64,000 bases of DNA from Hymenopus coronatus (taxonomy: Eukaryota > Arthropoda > Insecta > Mantodea > Hymenopodidae): positions 113,466,620 to 113,530,619 of the forward strand of contig CM060900.1 in assembly GCA_030762935.1 (NCBI GenBank), given 5' to 3'. A program made the translations under genes and the position numbers. Shown piece by piece: positions 44,480 through 55,600 of the stretch. The notes under the pieces are model-generated. The model ran no database searches. It saw nothing but the letters and a program-made list of their open reading frames with translations, and had not been told where the DNA came from. Each line of letters starts with the position of its first letter. The first letter of the stretch is position 1.

Positions 44480-45690
44480 TTTTAAGGGTGTCCAATTTAC
44501 ATTCAATATAAAATAGAGTATCGGCCAAGCTGCAGACGATTAGGAACATATTCAGCACATTTTGGGTGGATAAACATTATGTCGTACTTCCTCAGTGATT
44601 CGATTAATTGTTTTCAGAAGTTTATAACCTACAAAGGTAGGAAATGTGCAACCAAATACGGGGTCTCGCTAAACGTTTTGAGAACGGACAACTATGAGTT
44701 GTGATAAGACAAAGCAGCTTTTCCTAACTTCGAGTTCAGTGTGCAAGTCTGGGCGCGCTCCAACAATTTGCATCGTGAGCACACCATGCGTTTGTATAGC
44801 AAACGGCGTTACGCCATATGCTAGGATGGATCTCAAGCGAGAGAATTTCCGTACTAATTTTCTACGACTTTTAACGCCAGTTTAGCGGAGAGAGAATGCC
44901 TTGAAAGACTGCATCGGCATTTGGGTATCTTTGCCTTTCGCAATCCACCTTTTATCGATGGTATGCAGAATTCAGAAGAGGAAGGGATTCTCTCGAAGAT
45001 GAAGACTGAGCAGAATAGCCTGCTACAGCAACAATGGATGAAAAGTGAAAGCCATGTTGCGGGAAGAACTTTTGCACATATGATCAGATTCAAGCCCTAA
45101 ATATTGGATTGGCAGCAGTGAAAACTCTTCTGAAAGAAAAAATTGAAACCAGGAAGCTCTGCAGTCTCTGGATCTCGCACCACCTCACAAACGAGCAGAA
45201 ACAAGCATGGTGCCAGGAAATGATAAATGCAAAAAGATCCAAAAGCATGTTTAACATTGTAAAAGGTGACGAAAGCTGGATTTACCAGTATGACCCAGAA
45301 ACTAAACGATAGTCGTCGGTCTGATTTTCCCAGGATATCACCCAACAAAAGTGAAGCGAACGAGAAGTGTTGGCAAAAAATGGACTGTTCCTTCCTCTCA
45401 GCAAATTCCCAAACTGTGATGATTCCGCTTGAGGGACAAAACACTTATTACCAAATTGTTCACCACAAAATGTCTGGCACATGTGTTCAATGAACTGAGA
45501 AAAATGTGTCCTAAGATTGGTCTGCGTGGAATTTTGCTATGTTAATGCCTCTGCTCACACTGCACGAGGAACAACCCAATATCTGAATTAAGATGAATAT
45601 CAAATATAACATTTAAACTGGGTTGCAACTTATGTATCAGAAACAATATTAAGTTGAAACATGAATGTTGTAAATAAAAAAACAAAAAAA
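44480..45690 (+). mobile_element. Dead mariner element (approximate bounds)
   Basis: A mariner-family transposase remnant occupies about 44950-45600. I could not find convincing terminal inverted repeats, so the outer limits are estimates. An A-run at 45687-45696 lies near the right end. Confidence 0.5.
44950..45600 (+). pseudogene. mariner transposase pseudogene
   Basis: Mariner enzymes excise and insert elements at TA using an HTH DNA-binding domain and a DDD catalytic triad. Here the first region reads WYAEFRRGRDSLEDED (about 44957-45006) and is followed by stops. A second frame (45109-45312) gives RKLCSLWISHHLT, matching the W-[IV]-P-H-x-L motif, and GDESWIYQYDP, with the first catalytic Asp at 45268-45270. 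Further frames give TKVKRTRSVGKK and TVMIPLEGQ. The last part reads YVNASAHTARGTTQYLN, where the expected second catalytic Asp of H-D-N-A is Val (45541-45543). The final third, with the S-P-D-L-A-P motif, is absent. Several frameshifts and stops: dead copy. Confidence 0.8.
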
Positions 45691-45699
45691 AAAGTGTTT

Positions 45700-46019
45700 A
45701 TATGCTTACACCCAGACCATTTCTAGAACCTTTAAAACTCATAAAATGTAAGCAACGGATGGCACACATGAGCTAGGCCCAACTTTATTTATACCCAAGA
45801 GCCTAGAATTAGAAAATTCTATACTTTGGTTAAAATATCAGGTATCCTAATCTCTCTAAGCATTTTCTTCACAGTAATAGAATATTTGGTTGGTGAATAT
45901 CCAAAACAAAATATTTCGAACACTAAATTGACTTGCTTGGTCTACTCAAATCACAACAATGTGCACCACGTGTACGTAAAAGCAGCAGCTGTGCTTTTAA
46001 TTGCTACATAGAGGTTAAC
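45700..46019. other. No recognisable feature
   Basis: AT-rich, with no gene or repeat identified. Confidence 0.5.
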
Positions 46020-46460
46020 AAATGTTCCTACATGGCACAACTGTTCCGCGGGCCATTTTACTGCTCCCCCTGACCCCCAATTATTTCGGCCCTAGCAATT
46101 TGTTCTATATATTAAGCAAATTGAGACATTCTGCGTGCAGCTGCATTGCTTGCTCAATTGTTCTATTTGGCTACAAAATGGTTGCCAATTGAACTGCGCT
46201 CTTCTACAGAGAATGAGGTGCACAAACTCCCACCCCACCTGCATTTGCACGCGCTCAATGAGGGGATTCTCCATTACTCACGCTGGCAGGAGTAGCATAC
46301 GAGTCGCCTTGAGTAACCACGCAGAAGGCCATCGACATTACTGCGTGCTTTTCAAGGCTTGCTTTCTTTTTTTTGGCGCGTGCCTCGAGATCCGTACTCG
46401 CTGCATTGACGTAATGAGCTAACACAATTCCCTACAGACTGGGTATAAAAAGAGTCGTAA
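46020..46460 (+). promoter_or_regulatory. GC-richer segment ending in a TATA-like box; possible old promoter
   Basis: Distinctly richer in GC than its flanks and followed at about 46443-46450 by gtataaaaag, a good TATA match. No open frame or exon is evident downstream, as the first ATG at 46481 is followed by a stop after five codons. It may equally be an unrecognised repeat. Confidence 0.2.
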
Positions 46461-47277
46461 AAAGTTCGAGTGTATCTTAACATGGATTCTATTGCCTAGT
46501 CAGAAATAAGACATCGGATGTGTACGCAAGTGCACACTCGTAGAGGTTGTTTTAACCTGGGATACGACATTGCAATGTGTTTCCTTCTTTGCTTTTAGTT
46601 TAAGTACATATAACTGCATACTTAATCGTCTTCCAGCATTTAATGCATATTTTCTCAACTTTCCGAGTTAATATTTAAACACATTAATGGCAAAATAAAG
46701 ACCTTATAATGCAGACACCCAATTAGTTTTCAATGGGATTCAGAGTAAACTTGAAAGGAAAATAATAGGTAAATTCTGCAACGTCTTGCAGAGAAATTCT
46801 GACGTTTAAATGTTCTGATATGGATAAATATTTTCAAGTGAAAACGTAGTGCTTCGTAAAGAAGTTTCCAAAAAAAATTTTGAGAAGTTAGCGTTTTAAA
46901 ATTTTGTCCAAGAACATTTGAAAATGTGGAAAGACCTTTCTTGGCATACAAACTTATGTAAACCGATAAACGCCACAAACATACACCTGAGCTTTTGGAG
47001 AAGGTATCTTTGTTTAGGTGCTTCAAATGAAACTACAATAGCCGAAATGATATCCAGGAAGAATATACACTGCACGTACCACGGCATAACAAATTAAATT
47101 TTAAATTTACTGTATACAGGCAGTAAGGCATGCCTATTTTAGATGTTTTAAGGCGTGCAGCTCCGATGATTAGTATTAACTTATTCTTTGACCTTTTCCT
47201 GTTATTGAGGTCAATATCAGTGCAGGAAATATTTTAATTCAGTCATTAAGTTTGTCAGTATGTGGTACGTAATGACG
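46461..47277. other. No recognisable feature
   Basis: AT-rich. Minus-strand frames at 46730-47087 are unrecognised. Confidence 0.5.
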
Positions 47278-47560
47278 AAAGCCCGGATATTTATGTAATT
47301 ACCTATTTTAAATCCTGCATAATTTTTCAATGAGAAGTAAAAATGTTGGCGAATTAAGTCATTTGGGACTCCCTTACATATTTTTATTTCACATATTTTG
47401 CACTTTTCTACATACTTTAATGATGTTACATAAAATGTACATATTTTCTGGGTTTCGTTATAATTTTATAATTTCTTTAAAAAAATATATTGTAGTCACA
47501 TTATTAACTACTGTTTTCACAAGTTTTGCTGAAAGCAACAAAAATCAATCTGCGAAATAG
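47278..47560 (+). mobile_element. End fragment of a TIR transposon
   Basis: The sequence aagcccggatatttatg matches the left end of the 26585-28203 element. It is followed by several ttacata/cacatatttt motifs like those at 53757-53825, to the right of the hAT pseudogene. It is probably one broken end of a related element. Confidence 0.35.
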
Positions 47561-47814
47561 GATATGAAATTAATAATGCCATTAACAGCCTCGCCTCGTT
47601 CTGATTGTTGTCTGTTTATATCAAAGCAGGTGCCGCTCGACAATGTTGAACTCCAGTGTCACGTTTGTCGTAGCGCTTTTGGGCATTTACAAGGACTGGA
47701 GAAATTGATTGTTACCATTGTCGGGTCGGCATCTTGTAATGTAATAGCTGCGAGGAAACAAAGTGAGCAGTTGGACAACCATCAAAATAAAGCGAGGCGA
47801 TAATACTGCCACAT

Positions 47815-47945
47815 AATAGAGTGTATACAGAAAGGAAACTCGAGGGCGGCTTCTTTGATTTGCATGAAGCCAAACCACAGAATAGAGAGTATACACAAAG
47901 GAAACTCGAGGGCGGCTAGACGCCATATTGGGACCTAGTAAACTC
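47815..47945 (+). repeat. Family I repeat, copy 1
   Basis: Contains agagtgtatacagaaaggaa and, 57 bp on, agagagtatacacaaaggaa, both followed by actcgagggcggc. It ends with 'gacgccatattgggacc'. The same modules occur at 49245-49475 and 51775-51955. Confidence 0.6.
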
Positions 47946-48235
47946 AAAGCGAAAGCAGTTTGTTACATAAGATTTTAAGCAAATTATAACGCCTAAAATA
48001 ATAAACCACCAACATACGTAATAAAAATCTGATGTATAGCATACACATGACCTTCTCTGCTTGTTCTCCTATAAACTATTTATACGGCAGCTTATTTTCC
48101 TGTTTCTTATTAATACAGATACATTTTAATTGCGCATTTCGTTATAGCTAAAAGCGATAGTCAAATGTTTTCGATGCTAGCAGCTGTGTGATGCTGTGAA
48201 ATCCAATTATATTTGCAGGAACATGAAAAATATGA
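47925..48235 (+). repeat. Copy 1 of a ~300-bp segment duplicated 1.53 kb away
   Basis: From 'cgccatattgggacctag' through 'aagattttaagcaaatt', 'tacattttaattgcgca' and 'gcgatagtcaaatg' to 'tgatgctgtgaaatcc'. The segment matches 49455-49745 in order. Its second half is DR-like. Confidence 0.65.
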
Positions 48236-49045
48236 CGTGTTCCATTCATATGACTTTCTCTACATCACTGTAACAAATTCTTGTTAAAATGCAGGTACTT
48301 CTATCCGCTTTATGATAATCGAGATAGACGTTAGCAGAAATTGTCTTAATTACTTGCTTCCTTGTAAGTTGAAGGAAAATAAGGGAATACACTAGGCTAC
48401 AACGATGGTCAAATCTTAAAAACTGGTTGTCATGTGGATGAAATAAGTTTATACACTTTCCGTGTGAGAAAAGTTTAAGTATTTTAAATCTGAAACAAAT
48501 AAAAAGGAATATCTCCGAAATGATCAATTGAACGAAAAAAACATATTTGACATAAATTGTGTGTAATAACATGATCTACATTTTTTGTGTATCCCTTACG
48601 GTTTACCAGTTACACAAAATCCAGCAAAATTCATTCAGAATAAAGAGGTTTTTAGAGGCTATTCCCAGAAAATTCAAGATATAAATTTTATTCTCCATAG
48701 AAATATCTTTAATATACGGTCTTTTAATCAAAATAGTTAGACCCATTTTTGTGAAAATCAAAAATTTCGAATTTTTTCCTTGTAAAGAGTAGCTTTGGGT
48801 GGTTTTTTTCTCTCAAAATCTTCTTGTCGCATCCCTGGAAGATGCTAAACTTAAATACCAAATTTGGTATCTTGCTGACTTTTCAATTTTGAGTTATCGT
48901 GTTCACGTGAAAACACACACAGGGACCTTTTTCTAAAAAAAGGTTTTTGAATACAGGAGACGTAAAAACGTATATTTCCCGTGAAATCTCGGTATCACAT
49001 TTTTGGGTGGAATGCACATAGTAAGTGTTGAGAAAGTAATAAAAT
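48236..49045 (+). repeat. DR repeat unit, full length, forward
   Basis: From 'gtgttccattcatatgac' to 'gtgttgagaaagtaat'. The next unit's gtgttccatt begins 814 bp later (49051), giving the clearest measure of unit length. The palindrome aataccaaatttggtat is present near 48857. Confidence 0.85.
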
Positions 49046-49240
49046 CTGAGGTGTTCCATTCACATGACTTTCTCTACATCTCTACAACAAATTATTGTTA
49101 AAAAGAATATGTTTCTATTTACTTCATGCTAATCGAGAACAAAATATCAGAAATAGTCTTTATTATTTGCTTCCTTGTAAATAGAAGCGAAATAAGGGGG
49201 TACCATATGATAAAGTGATAGTCAAAAGCTGGTTGCCTAG
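49046..49240 (+). repeat. DR repeat unit, 5' part, forward
   Basis: Starts 'gaggtgttccattcacatgac' (49049-49069) and stops after 'gtcaaaagctggttgcc', where family I sequence begins. Confidence 0.8.
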
Positions 49241-49244
49241 TGAC

Positions 49245-49475
49245 TGAAGGAAGAACATAAGCTCAGCAGCTAAAGCACACAATTAATAACCTTAATAAAC
49301 TGTATATTATGAGGTGAGTATCTTCAAAAATACCGCTGTTTACTGCGTCCCAATATGGCAGAATTCGCGCAAGCGCACTGAATTTTGGTGTACGGATTTC
49401 AGTTGAGTTTCCTTTCTGTATACTCTCTATTCTGTGGACAAATGCTGCGCTAGACGCCATATTGGGACCTAGTAA
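49245..49475 (-). repeat. Family I repeat, copy 2, most complete
   Basis: Blocks 'cagcagctaaagcacac', 'gtcccaatatggcagaatt', 'cgcactgaattttgg', 'tttcctttctgtatactctc' and 'gacgccatattgggacc'. The inner gtcccaatatggc and outer gccatattgggac are inverted relatives. Confidence 0.65.
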
Positions 49476-50123
49476 ATGCAAGCGAAAGTTGTTTATTACA
49501 TACGATTTTAAGCAGATTAAAAAGTGTAAAACAAAAAAGCTCGAACATATGTAATAACAATATCATGTGTGGCAAACGCATAACGTTGCTCTCCTATAAA
49601 CTCTTTATACGGCTGCTTAATCTTGTTTCTTGTTAACAGAGATACATTTTAATTGCGCATTTTGTTATAGGTATAAACGATAGTCAAATCTTTTCTATGC
49701 CAGCAATTATGTGATGCTTTGAAATCCCATTCTATTTGCAAGAAGTTGAAAAAAGAAAAAAAGCTAAAAGTATTAAAATGCAGATCCAAAAGCGTAAATG
49801 GCAATTTCCACGAAAGAAAATGTGTATGTATTTTAACATTCTTAATCAATAAGAGTGTATTTCGAAAATGATTAACCCCATTAAAATGTACGTGAGAAAT
49901 TGTGGGCTTTAAAAGGATCTACATTTCCTGTGTGTAAGATATCTATCTCTTACGGTTTTGATTAACATGTCATTTGTTTAAGGCATTTCTATGACAAACG
50001 AAATGTATAGCTTGAATTTTCTGGGAATAGCCTCTGAAGACCTCTTTATTCTAGATAATTTTTATATAGCTTTTGAATAACTGGTAAACCGTAAGATAGA
50101 CAAAAACGTACTACATAAAAATC
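49476..50123 (+). repeat. Diverged DR-derived sequence of mixed orientation
   Basis: 49476-49745 is the second copy of the 47925-48235 segment. 49746-49985 is weakly DR-like, forward. 49986-50110 reads in reverse orientation ('gaattttctgggaatagcc', 'ctggtaaaccgtaag'). Confidence 0.55.
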
Positions 50124-50975
50124 TGATGTGTTCCATTCACATAACTTTCTCTAGCTGTTCCACAAACAAATTGTTCTTATAAATGATTATTCTTTTATCT
50201 ACACCATACTAATCAAGATATAAACATTAGCAGAAATATTTTATTACTTGTTTCCTTGTAAATAGCAGGGAAATAGGGGAATACATTAGGCCAAAGTGAT
50301 GGTCAAGCCTTTTGAAAGCTGTTCGTTATGTGAAACAATTGATGTTCGATTCGCTTTTATGGTCCCGTTGGAGAAAAGTTAATTAGCTAAAAATTGAAAC
50401 CAATAACCAGGAATATCTTGCAAACTATCAGCTCTACATAAAAAACGCATATGACATAAATTATGCCTTTTAACGAGATCTACATTTTTATATGGCAAGA
50501 TTTTGTCCGTCTCTTACGGTTTAACCATTGTGAAAAATTCTGCAAACCCCAGCCAGAATAAAGAGCTCTTCAGATGATATTCCCAGAGAATTGAAAATTT
50601 ATCTACATTTTATTTATATAAAATATATACGGTATGTTAATTAAAGTAGTTAGCCATTTTTGAGAAAATCAAAATTTTCGAAAAATATTCCATGTAAAGG
50701 GTAGTTGGGGGGATTTTCTTGAAAACGTTCGTGTTGCATCCTTGGAAGATACTAAAGTTAAATACCAAGTGTGGTATTTAATGGACTTTTCGTTTTTGAG
50801 CTATGTACTCTACAGATACGCGGACCTTTTTCTGAAACTGCCTTTTTTTCGGACTCAGGGTACTTCAAAACATATATTTCCGGTGAAATCTCGACATTGG
50901 ATTTTGGGTAGAATACAATATCTTCTCTATCCACTATGTACATTTGCATACGGGCTAGAGAAAGTAACCAATTAT
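50124..50975 (+). repeat. DR repeat unit, full length, forward
   Basis: One of the best copies. Start 'gatgtgttccattcac', then all internal blocks, palindrome-like aataccaagtgtggtatt, 'tatttccggtgaaatctcg' and the 3' end 'ctatccactatgtacattt'. Confidence 0.85.
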
Positions 50976-51330
50976 ATCTCATTAAAACACACAATTTATA
51001 TCATTTACTTTTTTTTGTGTTAGAGTTGACCATTTTGACTTCAGTTTAAGATAACATTTTCTCAAACAGGAAGTCATTCCTAGCAAGAAAAGAGAACCGA
51101 ATTGCAATTGTTTTACATAGCGACCGGCTTTTAAAAGATTTGTCTAGCGCTTTAGTCTGTGAATTCTCTTATTTCCCTTGTACTTACAAAGAATCAAGCA
51201 AGACCAATTCTGGTAATTTTTATCTTGATTAGTATGATGCGGGTAAAATAATAATCTTTTGTAAGGAAATTTTGTTTATGGAGCATCTAGAGAAAGTCGT
51301 GTGAATATAACATCAGATTTTTGAGACAGT
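50976..51330 (-). repeat. DR repeat, 5' half, reverse
   Basis: Joined directly to the forward unit on its left. It reads from 'tctcattaaaacacacaatt' through 'ttctcaaacaggaagtc' and 'cgaccggcttttaaaagat' to 'agagaaagtcgtgtgaat'. This is the same forward/reverse arrangement as at 13514-15235. Confidence 0.8.
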
Positions 51331-51774
51331 TTTGTTTGCTATTCATATCTACAAAACAAACCCCGGCAACATGAAATTATGGTTAGGAAAATATGTAGGT
51401 AGGAGTAAATAACCAAGTGATTCAACGGACTACTAAGTTTTATTTAATAAAATAATAAAAAAGCTTAAGACTTTGAATCTTAATGGGCAGTAAGTATAAT
51501 TAGGCAGAACGAATCAGCCCTATCATAGAAAAGAAAAGAAAACGAAAAACAAAACCCAAAACTGAAGCCATGATGCAAACATGATAAAACTACAGTACTA
51601 ACTTTACAGGAGACATTCCATGTTTCTTTACCTTATTAATTGTATTTAAATTATTTTTTGCGTTACGTGCTGAGCACCACAGGCCGCCTTTTCTCCAACC
51701 ACTGCTCATTATAAGAGCAGTAAAGCTTCAAGTGTCAACAAATATTCACACTTGTACAGTGTATATGAATAGAA
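51331..51774. other. No recognisable feature
   Basis: AT-rich, no gene or repeat recognised. Confidence 0.5.
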
Positions 51775-51955
51775 TATAAGTCCAGCAGCTAAAGTACACC
51801 ATTAATAACATTAAGAAAATGTATATTACGAAGTGTGAAACTTCAACAGCATAGCTGCTTACTCGGTCCCAGTATGGCAGAATTCGCGCACGCGCACTGA
51901 ATTTTGGCGCACGGATTACAGGAGTTTCCTTTCTGTATACTCTCTATTCTGTGAT
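51775..51955 (-). repeat. Family I repeat, copy 3
   Basis: Matches 49245-49445 from 'cagcagctaaagtacacc' through 'gtcccagtatggcagaatt' to 'tttctgtatactctctattc'. It lacks the final 'gacgccatattggg' block. Confidence 0.65.
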
Positions 51956-52029
51956 ACTGCAGTTAGTTTCTTGCAAGTCTTAGTAAAATGGCACCAATTG
52001 CGTCCTCGTTATCTGCAAGTTGAATTCAT

Positions 52030-53375
52030 GGGTGAAATTAGATAACGCCTTTACAACAGACGGAAAAATGTCTCAAGCATGCGGTAAAAGAATTGGCTGT
52101 TCCATGAAATCTCAAGAGTACTCTTCACCTACAGTCTTCTAAAAAGCAAGACACAAATGCAACAGGAACCGTCCGGAAATGATTTTTTTAAAGACCTGTG
52201 CAGTGCAATGGCTGCAACTAATGTTCCGTGGCATAAACTTCAAATTCCTCAATTTCGCTCCTTTCTAGAAAAATATTGCAAGAAAGTTATTCCTGCGAAT
52301 CTACTCTGAGGAAAAAGTATCTTCATGTGTGTTATGAAGAAGCAGTTGCTCATATACGGAATGAAATTGGAGACTCCTGTATTTCGTTTGCCGTCGATGA
52401 AACTATAGATGACATGGGTCGGTACATAGCAAATTTAGTAGTAGGAAAACTAGATTCCGAAAGTCCAGCAAAACCATTTCTAATCTGTTGCAAGGTGTTA
52501 GAACAGACAAATAATTCTACAATTGCAAGATTCGTAAATGATGGGATGAAGATTCTGTGGCAAGAGGTTTTAAATATGTATTCAGATGCCGCAGCGTACA
52601 TGATTAAAGCTGCTACTGCTCTTAAGGTTTTCTACCCAAATGCACTTCACTTCACCTGCTTGGCTCATGCATTGCAACGTGTTGCTGAAGAAGTAGGAAG
52701 TGATTTTCCCTGTGTGAATAAGCAACAAAAAGGTCTTTGTGAAAGCACCGCACGGAATTCAGTGCTATAAAAATATCTCCAACATGTCCTTTTGCCGCCT
52801 GAGCCAGTATATACCAGATGGGGTACGTGGCTAGAAGCTGTGAACTTCTATTGTGAACATTTTGAAGGAGTCCAGTCAGTGGTGATCTCGTTCTCTTCAG
52901 AAGTAGCTGTTTCCATACGTGAATCTCAGGACATTTTGGAAGATCCGAAAGTGGCAAGCTACTGTGCTTATATCAAAGGTAACTTCGGCTGGTTGCCTAG
53001 CACCATCAAGCAGTTGGAAACATCAGGTTCCCTTCTTCACGAGTCTATGGATTTAAAGGAACGTGCATCACAGAAGCTTAGTGTAGTTGCAGGTGAAGAT
53101 TTCAAAGCTGTGCTAAACAGGAATCCAGGGTTCTCTACGCATGTATGTCCGTGTCTAAAGTGGTAAATGGTGACAGTGTCGATTTACCAGACCATTTCTC
53201 TGCAAATCAGATTCCTATGCTAAAATATGCTCCTGTTACTTCTTGTGACGTGGAGAGAAGCTTCTCTGCTTATAAGAACATTTTACCCGATAGGAGACAA
53301 ACAATGACCCCTGAAAATATGGAAAAGTATATGGTTATTCACTGTACGTTGAAAGAAGCAAAAGACTCAAAATGA
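52030..53375 (+). pseudogene. hAT-like (DUF659-type) transposase pseudogene
   Basis: hAT transposases have an N-terminal zinc finger, a central RNase H-like domain and a C-terminal dimerisation region. Collinear pieces here are: KLDNAFTTDGK and ACGKRIGC, a degraded zinc-finger region (52034-52108); NDFFKDLCSAMAATNVPWHKL and PQFRSFLEKY (about 52165-52275); after a frameshift near 52305, STLRKKYLHVCYEEA and ISFAVDETIDDMGRY to CLAHALQRVAEEV (to about 52705); KAPHGIQCYKNIS in another frame; and YTRWGTWLEAV (from about 52810). After another frameshift near 53130-53145 comes VTSCDVERSFSAYKNIL, the typical C-terminal hAT motif, ending at 53375. At least four frameshifts or stops: inactive. Order and spacing match the family throughout, so the call is secure although the subfamily is not. 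Confidence 0.8.
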
Positions 53376-53837
53376 AAATGCCCGGTTGTTCATTGTATGT
53401 CAAGAGATAGAAAACTGAAAATGCACCCTCATTATAAAATGTAATTATTTTGAATTGATTGTTTCACTCATTGATAAATTGGTTAAATATTTCAACATTG
53501 CTTTACCATCTAAAATTTAAAAGTAATGTTAATAAATATAATCCAAAACACATATTTCTCATTTCGTAATTATCTACTTGAAAATAAATTTTAGGTAAAT
53601 TCTGCATAAAACAAAACATTTTCCCTATAATTAATTCTATATTTAGTCTTTAAATTTTAACTCATTATAATTAATTTACGTACTACAGACCCATCAAATT
53701 ACAAAAGCCTGGGTAATTTGCAGTCTGCATTTTGATTTGAGGTGGTAATCTTAGCATTTACAATATTACATAACTTTACATATTTTGTTGACATTACATA
53801 TTTCATTACATATTTTGATGTTTTTGTTACATCCTCC
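53376..53837. other. Probable 3' flank of the hAT element
   Basis: AT-rich with repeated ttacata/tacatatttt motifs at 53757-53825 resembling those at 47380-47450. It may be the non-coding end of the transposon, but no terminal repeat was located. Confidence 0.35.
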
Positions 53838-54190
53838 TGGATGGCTCGGTTAGGTGCTGGCCCTGGCCAATGGTTTTAAAGTGATTATTACTATTATTAT
53901 TATTATTATTATCATCATCATCAACCAGCACAAATGGTGTACAGATCAATTTGAATAACAGAAACATTAAAAAAAATCGTAATATTGAATTTGGAAGGAG
54001 TAGTCCTTTAACCAAACTATATGACAAAACAAGAGCTGGTTATAGCAAAAATGGCTCATGATGGTGCATAAAAGCGACAGCCTCGTACCAGTAGATTTAG
54101 ACTGTCACATAAAATAACTCCTGGGAGACTAAATTCCAGCACACCGGCAGCACTGATATGATCCTGGCAATTGACAGCATCGTCAACAAA
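53838..54190 (+). mobile_element. tRNA-like SINE, family G, with internal microsatellite
   Basis: A head-like ggatggctcggttaggtgctgg near 53838 is followed by an (ATT)n/(ATC)n run at 53886-53923. The family G tail ('aaaagcgacagcctcg', 'ttccagcacaccggcagcac', 'gatcctggcaattgac') lies at 54066-54175. That the head and tail belong to one element is inference. Confidence 0.45.
53886..53923. repeat. (ATT)n/(ATC)n microsatellite
   Basis: Short trinucleotide run of seven ATT units followed by ATC units. Confidence 0.85.
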
Positions 54191-54639
54191 AGAAATATTT
54201 TTTTTTAATTTCCGTGATCAGATGTGCCTATTTATACAGCTTAACTGTCGAAAATGCGTATTCAGCTTTGAAGTCCCATCCATGCTCCCGTGTATCGTTA
54301 AATTTAGATCAACATGTGGATATACTAGAAAATGTGAAACTTTGAATTAAAAAAATATATTCATATATTTTAGCATTCAGAAAGAACTATAGGTACTACA
54401 ATGTGTATATGTGTTCTGCCATTTTTCCATACATTTACTCCATTTTTGCCTTCTTCACAAAATATTATATGCAAGTTTTTTATTCCACCTAAAAATTTGA
54501 TGACAACTTTCAGCGAAATATTTTTTTATTATACAACGATCCGTGGTGTACAGCATAATTCAAAACTGAAATACCGTTTGAACACAACACTTGGTGTACA
54601 GGTTCAGTGTCTTTCAGACAGTCATACCTACATTTAAAA

Positions 54640-55600
54640 CAAAATATACCCCACCCCAAACAATACTTTACATGGAATATTTTTCGAAATTTATTTTCTA
54701 AAAAGTGTCAAACGATTTTGATGAAGTTCGAAGGCTTTCACGGCCGGTGTTAGAATCACTTATAGAAAACAAAACCGGGCTTGTAGGCCGTGGTCCACTG
54801 GGCTACAAGCCCGGTTTTGTTTTCTATAAGTGATTTTGATGAAAATGCCGCATGTATCATTTAGAAGGAATTTTATGTACCTATTTTGTATAATGTATAA
54901 ACCCTTAGTTATTAAAAAAACTTACATACAATGCATTTAGATCTCTTCAGTTTAAGATTTTTGTGGTGTCATCCACGTACGAGCCAGTATTATTGACTTC
55001 AATTCTTCAATACTTTTGTAATTTTTTCTTTCCCTACCACTTACTTAGTACGAAGAGAAGGTATTGCATTCCAACGTAAAAATCTATATCAATATTTCAC
55101 AGAACATACACGTTTTGAGCTCCCCTGTAAAACATTTTAGAAAAATGTCCAAGTGCTAGTGTGCGAGCAGTACAAAAGCGAAAAGTCTGATAAATATAAA
55201 GCTTATTGTTAGTGTTTAACTTCACCATCTTCCCAAGAAACGACAAAAAACATTTTCAAGAAAATTCCCACCCAACTACCGTTTTGGCAATTTTTCGACA
55301 TTTATTTTCTCAAATAGGAATAACGATTTTGATTAAATACCGTATGTGTAAAGATAGTTACGTGACAAACAATTATCTTGAATTTTCTGGAAATATCCCT
55401 AAGTCGTGTTCTTTCGGGAGAAATTCTCATAATCTTGTAAAGTGTAAACTGTTACTTTAAGCGACAGACGAACGCTTGCTACAATATATGTGAAACTTTT
55501 AAAAATATACTTCAAACAACACTTTTGTGGCATACCCAAGACACTTGCGAGATATCCGTTATTAATGGTTAAATTGTCTAATAATTTGTCACTTTCGTAA
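54640..55600 (-). repeat. DR-related sequence, subfamily 2, reverse, interrupted
   Basis: 54640-54725 and 54844-54900 are the two halves of one fragment split by the foldback element. 55030-55600 carries 'agagaaggtattgcattcc', 'aattcccacccaactacc', 'ttcggga' and 'cgagatatccgttattaatgg'. Confidence 0.6.
54726..54831 (+). mobile_element. Small foldback element, same family as 14288-14571
   Basis: A 5' tail containing gttcgaaggctttcacggcc is followed by perfect 29-bp inverted arms starting acttatagaaaacaaaacc and ending ggttttgttttctataagt, around a 16-bp loop. It is flanked by the 12-bp direct repeat gattttgatgaa (54714-54725 and 54832-54843). Only 106 bp long and very well preserved. Confidence 0.85.

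Noticed and set aside
44694..44885. Plus-strand frame (MSCDKTKQLF ...) as transposase N-terminus
   Set aside because: It does not match mariner N-terminal sequence and is out of frame with the first recognisable motif at 44957.
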